From Flavobacterium sp. N3904 (lineage in GTDB: Bacteria; Bacteroidota; Bacteroidia; Flavobacteriales; Flavobacteriaceae): DNA of 64,000 nt. Positions within the stretch are counted from its first letter, which is position 1, and the number at the start of each line of letters is the position of its first letter. Shown in pieces: positions 35,464 to 44,392 of the stretch. Below the pieces are notes generated by a model. That model did not search any database and had not been told where the DNA came from. It was given only the letters and a program-made list of their open reading frames with translations. Location: contig NZ_CP110009.1 in the NCBI RefSeq assembly GCF_025947305.1, positions 2,149,501 through 2,213,500 of the forward strand, in the 5' to 3' direction. The position numbers and the translations under genes were made by a program.

Positions 35464-37098
35464 ATGATTACAATAAACGATATTTCGGTTCAATTTGGAG
35501 GAACAACTCTTTTTAGTGATGTTTCTTTTGCTATAAATGAAAATGATAAAATTGCCCTTATGGGTAAAAATGGTGCGGGTAAATCAACATTGTTGAAAAT
35601 TATTGCGGGACAAAGCAAACCTTCTACAGGAAATGTATCGGCGCCAAAAGATGCCGTTGTTGCTTATTTGCCTCAGCATTTGTTGACCACAGACGGTGCC
35701 ACGGTAATGGAAGAAACTTCAAAAGCGTTTGGTGAAATTTTCAGTATGAAAGCCGAAATCGATGAAATCAATGAGCAATTGACAATTCGTACCGATTATG
35801 AAAGTGATGCGTATATGAAATTGATTGAAAGAGTTTCTGATTTAAGTGAGAAATTCTATGCGATTGAAGAAGTGAATTATGAGGCTGAAGTAGAGAAAAT
35901 TCTAATAGGTTTAGGTTTTGAAAGAGAAGATTTTACACGTCAAACTTCTGAGTTTTCGGGAGGTTGGAGAATGCGAATTGAATTGGCCAAAATCCTTTTA
36001 CAAAAACCAGATTTGATTTTATTGGATGAGCCTACCAATCACATGGATATCGAAAGTATTCAATGGTTGGAAGATTTCTTGATCAATTCGGCCAAAGCGG
36101 TTGTGGTGATTTCGCACGATAGGGCTTTTGTAGATAATATTACCAATCGTACTATTGAAGTGACAATGGGACGTATTTATGATTATAAAGCTAAGTATTC
36201 CCATTATTTAGAACTAAGAAAAGACCGTCGTATGCACCAGCAAAAAGCATACGATGAACAACAGCGCATGATTGCCGATAACCGAGCTTTTATTGATCGT
36301 TTTAAAGGAACATTCTCAAAAACGGATGCTGTTCAGTCTCGAGTTAAGATGTTGGAAAAACTAGTTATAGTTCAAGTTGATGAAGTAGACACTTCGGCAT
36401 TGAAATTGAAATTTCCACCAGCAGTTCGCTCTGGACAATACCCGGTTATTGTAAAAGAAATGTCCAAGTCTTATGGAGATCACGTAGTTTTCAAAGATGC
36501 TAATATTGTAATTGAAAGAGGTCAGAAGGTTGCTTTTGTTGGAAAAAATGGGGAAGGAAAGTCAACAATGATCAAAGCTATAATGAAAGAAATTGGCGTT
36601 GATAGTGGTTCTGTTGAAATTGGACATAATTCTCAGATTGGATATTTTGCTCAAAATCAAGCGGCTTTATTAGACGAAAATGCTACTATTTTTGAAACTA
36701 TTGATGATATAGCAGTTGGTGATGTTCGTACTAAAATTAAAGATATTTTGGGAGCTTTTATGTTTCATGGCGATGATGTGACCAAGAAAGTAAAAGTACT
36801 TTCGGGTGGTGAGAAAACCCGTTTGGCGATGATTAAATTATTGCTTGAACCAGTAAATTTATTGATTCTGGATGAGCCTTCGAATCACTTGGATATGAAA
36901 ACCAAAGATATTATTAAGGATGCTTTGCGTGATTTTGATGGGACTTTAATTTTGGTTTCTCACGATCGTGATTTCCTTGATGGATTGGCAACAAAGGTTT
37001 TCGAATTTGGTAACAAGCGTGTTGTTGAGCATTTTGAAGATATTGCTGGTTTCTTGGCGCACAAGAAAATGGATAGTATGAAAGAAATTGAAAAATAA
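35464..37098 (+). CDS. ABC-F family ATPase
   Basis: A 544-residue protein with two ATP-binding cassettes and no membrane segments. Cassette 1: Walker A ALMGKNGAGKSTLLKII, signature FSGGWRMRIELAKIL, Walker B LILLDEPTNHMD. Cassette 2: FVGKNGEGKSTMIKAI, LSGGEKTRLAMIKLL, LLILDEPSNHLD. A charged linker (~240-310) follows cassette 1, as in ABC-F translation factors. Members rescue or regulate ribosomes (EttA, YbiT, Uup classes) or give ribosome-protective antibiotic resistance. No evidence identifies which applies; a YbiT/Uup-like housekeeping role is most likely. Confidence 0.93.
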   Translation: MITINDISVQFGGTTLFSDVSFAINENDKIALMGKNGAGKSTLLKIIAGQSKPSTGNVSAPKDAVVAYLPQHLLTTDGATVMEETSKAFGEIFSMKAEIDEINEQLTIRTDYESDAYMKLIERVSDLSEKFYAIEEVNYEAEVEKILIGLGFEREDFTRQTSEFSGGWRMRIELAKILLQKPDLILLDEPTNHMDIESIQWLEDFLINSAKAVVVISHDRAFVDNITNRTIEVTMGRIYDYKAKYSHYLELRKDRRMHQQKAYDEQQRMIADNRAFIDRFKGTFSKTDAVQSRVKMLEKLVIVQVDEVDTSALKLKFPPAVRSGQYPVIVKEMSKSYGDHVVFKDANIVIERGQKVAFVGKNGEGKSTMIKAIMKEIGVDSGSVEIGHNSQIGYFAQNQAALLDENATIFETIDDIAVGDVRTKIKDILGAFMFHGDDVTKKVKVLSGGEKTRLAMIKLLLEPVNLLILDEPSNHLDMKTKDIIKDALRDFDGTLILVSHDRDFLDGLATKVFEFGNKRVVEHFEDIAGFLAHKKMDSMKEIEK

Positions 37099-37120
37099 AT
37101 TTCAAATTCTTTTAATGATT

Positions 37121-37162
37121 AAAACAAAGGCAAGAGTTTCATTCCTCTTGCCTTTGTTTTTT
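37121..37162. terminator. Bidirectional terminator between ABC-F and the ABC-2 operon
   Basis: A perfect 16-bp stem (AAAACAAAGGCAAGAG with its complement) and an 8-nt loop, T-rich on both strands. Confidence 0.9.
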
Positions 37163-38321
37163 ATAGGTCACTTTTTAGAACTGATTTTTTCTTAAAGTAC
37201 AACGCAATATAGGAAAGTATGGCACAGATTGTTCCAATGATAATCAAATTGAAAATCGACTGGTAAGTTTGAGAAAGAGTCCCATTTTCTACGCTTAAAA
37301 TTCTAAATATTTTTAAAAAATGGGTTAAAGGAATTACATTTGCTATGCTTTGTACCCAAATTGGCATTTGGCTTAACGGCCAGGTAAATCCGCTCAAAAT
37401 AAAACTCGGGGTTGCAATTATCATTAATATTTCAGTTGCTTTTAATTGATTTGGAATGAGAATGCTTACTAATATTCCGATAAACGAAACGGATAAAACA
37501 AAAATACCTGCAACTAATGTTAAAGCTCCCAGATTGGTAAAGAAAGGTATTCGAAACCAAAAGGCAAACAGCAAATATAAAATCCAAACACCAACACTCA
37601 TAATCATATAGGGAATGATTTTTACCGCCATCATTTTTATAATGGATGGGGATCGCTTCACTAAATCGATGAAAGTTTTATTTTCAAATTCCGAAGCAAA
37701 GGAAAGTGCTAGCGCAAGAAGTAGTACTTGCTGCAAAACTGTTGCTAGAACGCCTGGCCACAGGAAATACATATAATTGGTGCTGCGGTTGTATTTTTTT
37801 AGGAAAGTTGTTTTAAAAGGTTCGTATTGTTCTTGAAGTAGTTTTTCGGGTGTTCCTTGTTTGCGTAAAGTTTCTAATTGAACGCCCGCTTTTAAGGTTC
37901 CGAGACAAAGTTGTATGGCTGAGGAGGCATAATTTGCGGTTAGAACATTGGCAGTATTTACAATTGTAATAATTTCGGGGTATTTTTTGGTAAATACCAT
38001 TTTTTGAAAACCTTTTGGGATGATCACTACACAATTTGCTTCTTTTTCGATTGCAATTTCAGAAAGATTATTTTGGTCATACAAAACGGCTGCAATAGAA
38101 ATTACTTCATTGTCGTCAAACATTTGAATTGCTTTTGCGCTCATTTCGGTTCTGTCCTGATCGACAATAATAATTGGTAAATCGGTTACTTTTCCTTTCC
38201 CATAAACATAACCCAATAAAACACCGTACAGAATTGGAGCACCAATGAAAAGCATTCGGAGGATTTTATTTTGCCAAAAGAATTGGAATTCTCTTTTTAG
38301 CAACAGGAGAAAATTTCGCAT
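37161..38321 (-). CDS. ABC-2 type transporter permease
   Basis: A 386-residue inner-membrane permease. An N-terminal helix (KILRMLFIGAPILYGVLLGYVYG) is followed by a large periplasmic domain (~50-180) and five C-terminal helices (VLLLALALSFASEF, IIPYMIMSVGVWILYLLF, LTLVAGIFVLSVSFIGILV and so on). LSQMPIWVQSIANVIPLTHFLKIFR is the classic YhhJ/YbhR-type C-terminal motif. It is the last gene of a TolC-HlyD-permease operon for outward transport of drugs or lipids. No ATPase subunit gene is within the operon, so the nucleotide-binding partner must be elsewhere. Confidence 0.9.
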   Translation of the reverse strand: MRNFLLLLKREFQFFWQNKILRMLFIGAPILYGVLLGYVYGKGKVTDLPIIIVDQDRTEMSAKAIQMFDDNEVISIAAVLYDQNNLSEIAIEKEANCVVIIPKGFQKMVFTKKYPEIITIVNTANVLTANYASSAIQLCLGTLKAGVQLETLRKQGTPEKLLQEQYEPFKTTFLKKYNRSTNYMYFLWPGVLATVLQQVLLLALALSFASEFENKTFIDLVKRSPSIIKMMAVKIIPYMIMSVGVWILYLLFAFWFRIPFFTNLGALTLVAGIFVLSVSFIGILVSILIPNQLKATEILMIIATPSFILSGFTWPLSQMPIWVQSIANVIPLTHFLKIFRILSVENGTLSQTYQSIFNLIIIGTICAILSYIALYFKKKSVLKSDL

Positions 38322-38324
38322 ATT

Positions 38325-39278
38325 TTAAAGAGATAAAGTTACCGTAGTTTTTGTAATCAAATCTTTGGTTTCGCTATTATTGTTAGGTGCTATTTTTACT
38401 TCAAATAAACTTTCCTGCATTTCGTAATCAGGATAAGCGGTAGCTATTGTGCCATAAGCACCCAATTGTTTAATGGTTGTAACATGTCCTTTAATGCTCT
38501 TATCTGTAAATGGAACCGAAACGGTTATCTGTTGGCCTTTTTTTATTTTGTTTAATTTACTTTCGGGTATTGTAAATCGGAAATAAGTCCCATCGCTGAT
38601 AAATCCATTAAATAAGGTATATCCTGGCAATGCTAATTCTCCCAAATTAAGAGTGATGGTTTCAATACTCATGTCTTGAGGAGCTATAATATAGCGTTCT
38701 TTGTTGGCCGTTTCAACTTCTTCTAATGCGCCTATTGCTCTTTCTTGTTGACCCAAAGCCATATTTTGTTGTTCAATTCGGCCGCCTTTTTTGGCATCGT
38801 CCAATTCTGCAATAACGGCATTGTATTGAGCTTGGGCTCCTTGGTATTTTGCAAATGTTTCATCGTAAGTTTGTTGGGAAACCAACGAGTCTTTGAGCAT
38901 ATTACTTAGTCTCTTGATTGATTTTTGCGCAAATTCATACTGTTCTTTTAATCCTTGTTTTTTGGCTTCAAGTTGTAAAATTTGATTGCTAGTTGCTCCT
39001 TTTACCGCCATCGTATACTGAGCTTTTGCAGATATGAGTGCCCCTTCTGCCTGGCTCTTCTTCGCATCTACTTCTGGAATATCAAGAATAGCAAGCGTAT
39101 CTCCTTTTTTGACAAAATCTCCTTCTTTTACCATTATTTTTATAATTTTTCCGGGAATTTTGCTTACCACAGCAATTTGTTCGTTCTCAACTTTACCTTG
39201 TATTATAGAATCTTTTTTGGGATTTTTACAGCAAATTACAATTGATGTCAGTAACAATATGACGAAAACTCTTTTCAT
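38325..39278 (-). CDS. HlyD-family periplasmic adaptor, lipoprotein
   Basis: A 317-residue membrane-fusion protein. MKRVFVILLLTSIVICC is a lipobox-like signal, so it is probably a lipoprotein. The core has a biotinyl-lipoyl-like half-motif (VVSKIPGKIIKIMVKEGDFVKKGDTLAILDIPEV), a coiled coil at ~85-185 (AKKQGLKEQYEFAQKSIKRL), the second lipoyl half (APQDMSIETITLNLGELALPG) and a beta-barrel. It connects the ABC-2 permease to the TolC-like channel. Three bp separate it from the permease gene and 11 bp from TolC. Confidence 0.91.
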   Translation of the reverse strand: MKRVFVILLLTSIVICCKNPKKDSIIQGKVENEQIAVVSKIPGKIIKIMVKEGDFVKKGDTLAILDIPEVDAKKSQAEGALISAKAQYTMAVKGATSNQILQLEAKKQGLKEQYEFAQKSIKRLSNMLKDSLVSQQTYDETFAKYQGAQAQYNAVIAELDDAKKGGRIEQQNMALGQQERAIGALEEVETANKERYIIAPQDMSIETITLNLGELALPGYTLFNGFISDGTYFRFTIPESKLNKIKKGQQITVSVPFTDKSIKGHVTTIKQLGAYGTIATAYPDYEMQESLFEVKIAPNNNSETKDLITKTTVTLSL

Positions 39279-39289
39279 GATATAAATTT

Positions 39290-40675
39290 TTATTTGGATA
39301 ATTTATTAGATAATTCTCCAGTAGTTATAATTGTTTCAATAGCTGCTAATCGTTCTTCTATTATTGTGTTTAGTTTGGTATTTGTAACCTTAAACAAGTC
39401 ATTTTCGGCTTCCAAAAGCTCGGATACATTTATAAGCCCTTCTTTGTATTGTTTGGAAGCTAAGTTCAGATTATTGTTGGCTACTTTTTCTTGCTGGGTG
39501 GCGATATCAATTTTTTTTAATAGAACAGTATAGTTTATTAAGTTGTTTTCAAGGAGTAATTGTAGTTTTTGTTTGGCGTCATCAATTTGATTTTGAACCT
39601 GTTCAATGTTTAATTTGGCTTCATGAACCTTATGTTCTCTTTCGAAACCAGCAAATAGCTCCCATTTAAATGCTGCTCCAACCATCCATAATGGACTCAA
39701 TGAAAATTCATTTAGGCCTAAATTTAGAGGTTGGTTTATAATAGGAACTACCGAAGTTGTTCCGTTTAAATCAAATAAACTCGAGTAAACTATCCCTCCA
39801 AAAGCACCTACAGTTGGAAGATAAGTACCTTTTTCTTTTTTCAAAAGGTACTCACTTGCCAATTTAAAAGACTCTAAAGCCTTTATTTCCTGTTTGTTTT
39901 CAGTATTTAGTTTTTCTTCTGAAATTAAATATGGAATTAAATCGTATTGCACATTATTAATTTCAGAATCTGAATAGCCTGTAAGATATTGTATTTTTTT
40001 ATAAACTAAAGTCCGTTTTCCAGTGAGTTCAATTTTTTTGGATTCCAGTTCCAATAGCGCTAGTTTTATTTTATCCCGATCATAAGGAATGGCAAGTCCT
40101 TGTTCAATAGCTTTTGTAACTCTTTTGGTCTCTGTTTGCAATCGTTTATCACTGTCATTGATGAGTTTTTCTGTTTCATTGATGAGTTTTAACTGATCGA
40201 ATGTGTTGATTACATCTTTGATGATTGCGTCTTTTTCGGAATCTTTTAAGTAAGCCGTCCCAATCGCTTTTTGTTTAATGGCATTGGCTCCATTTGGAAT
40301 TTGCATACCGCTAAATAAGACCGTTTTTGCCATTACACTTCCTATGAAAAAATTACCGGAATTAGCATAAGTTGCTTTGTCATTGAACAACGGGATATTT
40401 ACAATTGGTATTGTTGATGCTGGAAGATCTAAGGTTAAATTGCTATCAAAATAGGAGTAAAGTGCATTTGCGTCAACAGTTGGAATGTATTTATTGCGAA
40501 CTCCTTTTTCTTGCAGGTTTAATTTTTCGATTTCAATTGTTTTGTTTTTAATTGAAGTATTTTTATCGATGGCTTTGTAGATCGCATCATTTAATGAAGT
40601 AGATATTTCTATTTGAGAATAGCTCCGTGCAATAGAAAAAAAGAAGACAATTGAAATCAAATTGTATTTTATCAT
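39290..40675 (-). CDS. TolC family outer-membrane efflux channel
   Basis: A 461-residue protein with a signal peptide (MIKYNLISIVFFFSIARSYSQ) and the two-repeat TolC pattern of long helices and short barrel strands (NKYIPTVDANALYSYFDSN; later GTYLPTVGAFGGIVYSSL and LGLNEFSLSPLWMVGAAFKWELF). It is the first gene of the tripartite exporter operon with the HlyD adaptor and the ABC-2 permease, and no transcription regulator is adjacent. Confidence 0.92.
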   Translation of the reverse strand: MIKYNLISIVFFFSIARSYSQIEISTSLNDAIYKAIDKNTSIKNKTIEIEKLNLQEKGVRNKYIPTVDANALYSYFDSNLTLDLPASTIPIVNIPLFNDKATYANSGNFFIGSVMAKTVLFSGMQIPNGANAIKQKAIGTAYLKDSEKDAIIKDVINTFDQLKLINETEKLINDSDKRLQTETKRVTKAIEQGLAIPYDRDKIKLALLELESKKIELTGKRTLVYKKIQYLTGYSDSEINNVQYDLIPYLISEEKLNTENKQEIKALESFKLASEYLLKKEKGTYLPTVGAFGGIVYSSLFDLNGTTSVVPIINQPLNLGLNEFSLSPLWMVGAAFKWELFAGFEREHKVHEAKLNIEQVQNQIDDAKQKLQLLLENNLINYTVLLKKIDIATQQEKVANNNLNLASKQYKEGLINVSELLEAENDLFKVTNTKLNTIIEERLAAIETIITTGELSNKLSK

Positions 40676-40936
40676 CTTGTTTTAAGTTTCAAATTATAAA
40701 TGAAAAACTATTCTGTTTTAAGTTTGTTTTGGCAAAGAAGAGTATTGTAAAGATAAGCCTTTCATTTTGTATTTAACAAAAAATATAGTTGAAATTAAGT
40801 TTAATAATAGAGAAAAACAAGTTATAGAATCAGTGTTTTATTTAAATTAATATTGTGTTAAATTAAATTTCATTATCTATGTTTAGGTATGGTTTTTGTT
40901 ATATTGCAATTGAATTTATTAATTTAATAAAAAAAC

Positions 40937-42049
40937 ATGAAAAATAGAATTTTAATACTTTTGGTTTTGATAACCTCCTTATTTGGTTTCACCGCTTTTT
41001 CTCAAAATGAGCAGGAACCAGAATCATTGGGTTTGCCAGGTGATAATTTAAATTTGTATGCAGTTTTAGATATTTTTCAAAATTCAAAGACTATTGAAGA
41101 TTTTGAAAAATCATTGAATGAAGAAAATACTAAAATCAATAACTTGGATTTAGACAATGATGGAAAAGTTGATTTTATTAAAGTAACGACAAAAAAAGAT
41201 GGAGAAAATTTTATGTTTATTCTTCAGGACGAAGTCGCTAAAAATGACATACAAGACATAGCTGTCGTTTTTGTGAACAAAGACAAAGACAAGAGAATTA
41301 CAGTTCAAGTAGTTGGAGATGAAAACTTATATGGAAAAAATTATGTGGTTGAACCGGTAACTGCAAAAACTACTTCAAGTACCATAAATCCTGGTTATAA
41401 TGGGAGTCAAACTGTAACAACGACTTCAACTACGACTACTGTTAATGTTGTTAATGTGGCTACAAGTCCCGTTGTTGTTTACTTGTATTCGCCTGTATAC
41501 GTACCTTATTATCCACCTTATTATTATGGGTATTACCCATCCTATTTCCGTCCATGGGCACCTATTTATTTTAGTGTGTATTATCACAATCATTACCATT
41601 ATCACAATCATTATTATAGACCACCTTACTACCATTATCCACCGCATTATGCACATTATTCTTCCAATAGAAATACTTCTGTTGTAGTCGTAAATAATAC
41701 GAGAAACGGTAATTATAAAGGGACTTATAACGGCAATAATTATAGAAAGCCAACTAATCCAACTACTAGACCGTCAACACGTCCTAGTACACGTCCGACA
41801 TCGCCTTCAGCAAAACCCGAGACACGTCCTTCGAAGCCATCAACAAGACCTGAGACATCTTCTTCTAGACCTTCGAAGCCAACTGAACGTCCCGTAACGC
41901 CATCGACAAGACCCGTGGCGCCAACAACCCGTCCATCAACACCTTCAACACCTTCAACACGCCCTTCAACGCCGTCTACTAAACAGACAAATACGTATAA
42001 TTCCAATCGTCAATCAACAACAAAACAGTCAACGCAAAGGAGTAGATAA
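40937..42049 (+). CDS. Secreted low-complexity protein rich in Tyr/Pro/His and Thr-Arg-Pro-Ser repeats
   Basis: A 370-residue protein with a signal peptide (MKNRILILLVLITSLFGFTAFSQ). Residues ~25-125 are a folded-looking domain (DLDNDGKVDFIKVTTKKDGEN, an EF-hand-like loop, and KDKDKRITVQVVGDENLYG). After a Thr-rich linker (~150-165) comes a Tyr/Pro segment (~175-205), a His/Tyr segment (~210-235) that might bind metal, and a C-terminal (~275-350) array of TRPS/STRP/KPS repeats. It is a candidate envelope or adhesive protein; no family recognised beyond the general exported type. Confidence 0.75.
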   Translation: MKNRILILLVLITSLFGFTAFSQNEQEPESLGLPGDNLNLYAVLDIFQNSKTIEDFEKSLNEENTKINNLDLDNDGKVDFIKVTTKKDGENFMFILQDEVAKNDIQDIAVVFVNKDKDKRITVQVVGDENLYGKNYVVEPVTAKTTSSTINPGYNGSQTVTTTSTTTTVNVVNVATSPVVVYLYSPVYVPYYPPYYYGYYPSYFRPWAPIYFSVYYHNHYHYHNHYYRPPYYHYPPHYAHYSSNRNTSVVVVNNTRNGNYKGTYNGNNYRKPTNPTTRPSTRPSTRPTSPSAKPETRPSKPSTRPETSSSRPSKPTERPVTPSTRPVAPTTRPSTPSTPSTRPSTPSTKQTNTYNSNRQSTTKQSTQRSR

Positions 42050-42075
42050 AACAAAAAAATTTAGTTTTTTAATAG

Positions 42076-42106
42076 AATAGCCAGTTTAAGTAGTAAACTG
42101 GCTATT
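42076..42106. terminator. Terminator/hairpin between the low-complexity gene and the acetyltransferase
   Basis: A 13-bp perfect stem AATAGCCAGTTTA/TAAACTGGCTATT with a 5-nt loop. It lies 3 bp past the restored stop of the acetyltransferase and would be coding only in the frameshifted frame. It can end either strand's transcription, though the T-runs are weak. Confidence 0.65.
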
Positions 42107-42109
42107 TTG

Positions 42110-42411
42110 TTATATGCGAATTCCAGGAGGAAGTAATTCTTTGTAAATTGGGTTTTTTTTAAAAAAAGAACAATTTTTGGAAGTATAGGTACAACCTTTA
42201 ATTTTTTTTCGATTGCAATTTCCATAATGTTTTTGAGAAAATTTGAAATAAATTCTTCATTGTCAAATAGTTCTGGAGTGTTTATTTTTGTTAGGAATAT
42301 TTTTTTTTCCTGAAAAGAATATTCTACCGAAACCATTCCCATATCCACTAATGTTTCAAATTGTCTTGCAAATGCATTGTCTTTAATTTCTATTTTGATT
42401 GATGAATCCAT
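42110..42411 (-). CDS. YjdJ/NATD1-type small N-acetyltransferase, frameshifted and motif-degenerate
   Basis: A small GNAT-like protein of the Acetyltransf_CG class (IKIEIKDNAFARQF, EKKIFLTKINTPE, KKLKVVPILPKIV). The frame as given runs on to 42061 with an odd hydrophobic tail encoded inside the terminator hairpin. After the A8 run at 42153-42160 the -1 frame reads KKNPIYKELLPPGIRI and stops at 42110, the expected end; one extra A restores it. The acetyl-CoA loop that is normally G/K-rich is FDNEEFISNF here, so it may be inactive even when intact. It has no partner gene. Confidence 0.7.
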
Positions 42412-42798
42412 GATTGTTTTCTTTTATTGCTATAGATAGAGATATCTTTTCGTTTTTAAATATGTTAATGATTTAATTTTTTAAATTTTATAGGATTTGT
42501 AGATTTAAAATCCATAATTATCTAAAATAAAATTTAGCTGATTGTATTTAAAAAGAGGCTACTACAAAGGTAATGTTTTGATATCCAACGGCAAATGATT
42601 TTCTATTGTAAATTAATCTTTTGGAATTATGAGTTGGTATGTCTTTGAAGTAAAAGTGAATTGTGTACTTGAAATCTTAGAAAATCAAAAGGCAAAAAAA
42701 TATTTTTTAAATCAGCATAAGTGAAATTTATGTCAATTAAAAAAATTAAATTAGTCTCAATTTTCGTTGTCTAAATTGAGATAATATTCAAACCAATT
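42412..42798. other. Non-coding intergenic region
   Basis: AT-rich gap between divergent genes. No RNA, repeat or convincing gene was seen. A 31-codon frame at 42629-42724 (MSWYVFEVKVN...) was considered and not accepted. Confidence 0.4.
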
Positions 42799-43464
42799 AT
42801 GAGTAAAATTCCAGTCTATTTTATGCCGGGTCTAGCAGCGAGTGTTGCAATTTTTGAAAGGATAAAACTTCCTGAAACAGAATTTGAAGTTGTATTTCTT
42901 GAATGGGAAATTCCTCTAGAAAAAGAATCCTTGTTGGCATATGCAAAGCGAATGACAAAAAAAATTAAACATGAAAATCCCGTTCTAATTGGTGTTTCTT
43001 TTGGAGGTATATTAGTCCAAGAAATGGCTGGTTTTTTAAAAACCAGAAAAGTGATTATTATTTCCAGTGTAAAAAGCAATCTTGAATTTCCCAAGAGAAT
43101 GCTTATTGCAAAAAACACTAAGGCATATAAGTTAATTCCGATAGGTTTGGTTCAGAATATTGAAAGTTTAGCTAAGTTTTCTTTTGGTAAAAAAGTAAAT
43201 CAGAGGCTTAAGTTGTACGAAAAATTTCTTTCTGTTCGAGATAAGCGATATTTAGATTGGGCAATAGAACAGGTAATTTTATGGAATCGTATTGTTGTTG
43301 ATGAGAATGTTATCCATATACATGGGGATTTGGATGATGTTTTTCCTATAAAATATATAAAAAATTGTATCGTTGTGCCTGGTGGAACACATGTTATGAT
43401 TCTTAATAAATACAAATGGCTTAACGCTAATTTGCCTCGAATTATAAAAGAAGAAATGGTGTAA
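42799..43464 (+). CDS. Small alpha/beta hydrolase
   Basis: A 221-residue cytosolic hydrolase of the alpha/beta fold. An N-terminal PVYFMPGLAAS oxyanion region is followed by the nucleophile elbow LIGVSFGGILVQE (Ser in GxSxGG). The later acidic residue in IHGDLDDVFPIKYI and His in VPGGTHVMILNK complete a Ser-Asp-His triad. The substrate is unknown (esterase or thioesterase-like). Transcribed alone, divergent from the acetyltransferase gene. Confidence 0.87.
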   Translation: MSKIPVYFMPGLAASVAIFERIKLPETEFEVVFLEWEIPLEKESLLAYAKRMTKKIKHENPVLIGVSFGGILVQEMAGFLKTRKVIIISSVKSNLEFPKRMLIAKNTKAYKLIPIGLVQNIESLAKFSFGKKVNQRLKLYEKFLSVRDKRYLDWAIEQVILWNRIVVDENVIHIHGDLDDVFPIKYIKNCIVVPGGTHVMILNKYKWLNANLPRIIKEEMV

Positions 43465-43522
43465 AAGTTAATTAGAAAATGCCAATTTTGAAACTATTTT
43501 GATTCAAAGAAGTGCGGACAAA

Positions 43523-44218
43523 TTAATTAGTGGTAAAGCTTTTGTTTTTGGTTACCGCGTTTACTAGGTTCTCATTAATGTCTTTGCTGAAATAGTTGTA
43601 ACTAATAATAATTGCCTGTTTGATTGGAGTTTTAATTTTAACGGTGTTTTCAAAATGTTTAATGTTGACTACATTTTTATTTTCATCCAAAAAGATTGAT
43701 GTAGGAAAACCCAGAGTGTGTTTTATGGTAGCGACTATGTGGGCATCTTTTGAATAGTTTTCATTGGCATAGCAAACTTTAATGTCATCGTTAAATTTAT
43801 AAGCAATATTTTTTAAGTCACTTTTCTTGTCCCAGAAAATAACAATAAATTGCATGTCATCGCGATGTTCTTTTGCTAATATGTTTAATGCGGGAATTTC
43901 TCCTTTTGGAATAACAAGCCACGAGGCATACGTGATTATAAAAATAGGTTTGTTAATTCGGTTTATTTTTACATTTTTTTCTTTGTAAACTTTCAAATTG
44001 AAATCGTCAAATTTTGTACCGATAAGTTTATTTTTTACCAAGGAATCAAATAGATTTTTTCCTTCTGTAATATCCCTTTTTTCGTAGGCTAGATTACTCG
44101 CTTTTTTATATGGATTTATGTTTTCTTTTATTGCGTCAGACAGGTACGTAATTGTGTCTTGGCAGTATGAAACTGTTAAAGATAAGGTGAAAATTAATGT
44201 AAGTAAAAATTTATACAT
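43523..44218 (-). CDS. TlpA-like thioredoxin-fold protein lacking the CXXC motif
   Basis: A 231-residue exported protein (signal MYKFLLTLIFTLSLTVSYCQ). Residues ~60-185 are a thioredoxin/TlpA fold: IFIITYASWLVIPKGEIPALNIL where TlpA-type proteins have FWASWCxPCxxExP; LVIP at 101-104 replaces CxxC, so both redox cysteines are gone. The cis-Pro loop LGFPTSIFLDENK is kept. It could be a binding or structural protein rather than an oxidoreductase. No partner is adjacent; the gene is alone. Confidence 0.82.
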   Translation of the reverse strand: MYKFLLTLIFTLSLTVSYCQDTITYLSDAIKENINPYKKASNLAYEKRDITEGKNLFDSLVKNKLIGTKFDDFNLKVYKEKNVKINRINKPIFIITYASWLVIPKGEIPALNILAKEHRDDMQFIVIFWDKKSDLKNIAYKFNDDIKVCYANENYSKDAHIVATIKHTLGFPTSIFLDENKNVVNIKHFENTVKIKTPIKQAIIISYNYFSKDINENLVNAVTKNKSFTTN

Positions 44219-44322
44219 AAATCATTAATTATAAAACGATTAGCTAAAATATCTACTTTGTTTTTAAATGAGCAATAATAACGTTGAATAACACATTAAT
44301 CCGATGTAATACTTCCGATGTA

Positions 44323-44356
44323 AAAAAAGTCATCCTAAATATGGGATGACTTTTTT
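44323..44356 (-). terminator. Terminator after the TPR gene (minus strand)
   Basis: A 13-bp stem AAAAAAGTCATCC/GGATGACTTTTTT with an 8-nt loop. It lies 37 bp past the TPR gene stop. Confidence 0.85.
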
Positions 44357-44392
44357 GAATTCCGTAAAAATAAGGTATTTAAATTGTAAGAT

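Noticed and set aside
41426..42006. Open frames on the minus strand and in other frames across the low-complexity gene
   Set aside because: They are products of the repetitive Tyr/His/Pro and TRPS codons of the plus-strand gene.
42629..42724. 31-codon frame MSWYVFEVKVN... slightly reminiscent of NusG-like N-termini
   Set aside because: Too short, no domain after the first strand, no promoter; resemblance to NusG is likely chance.
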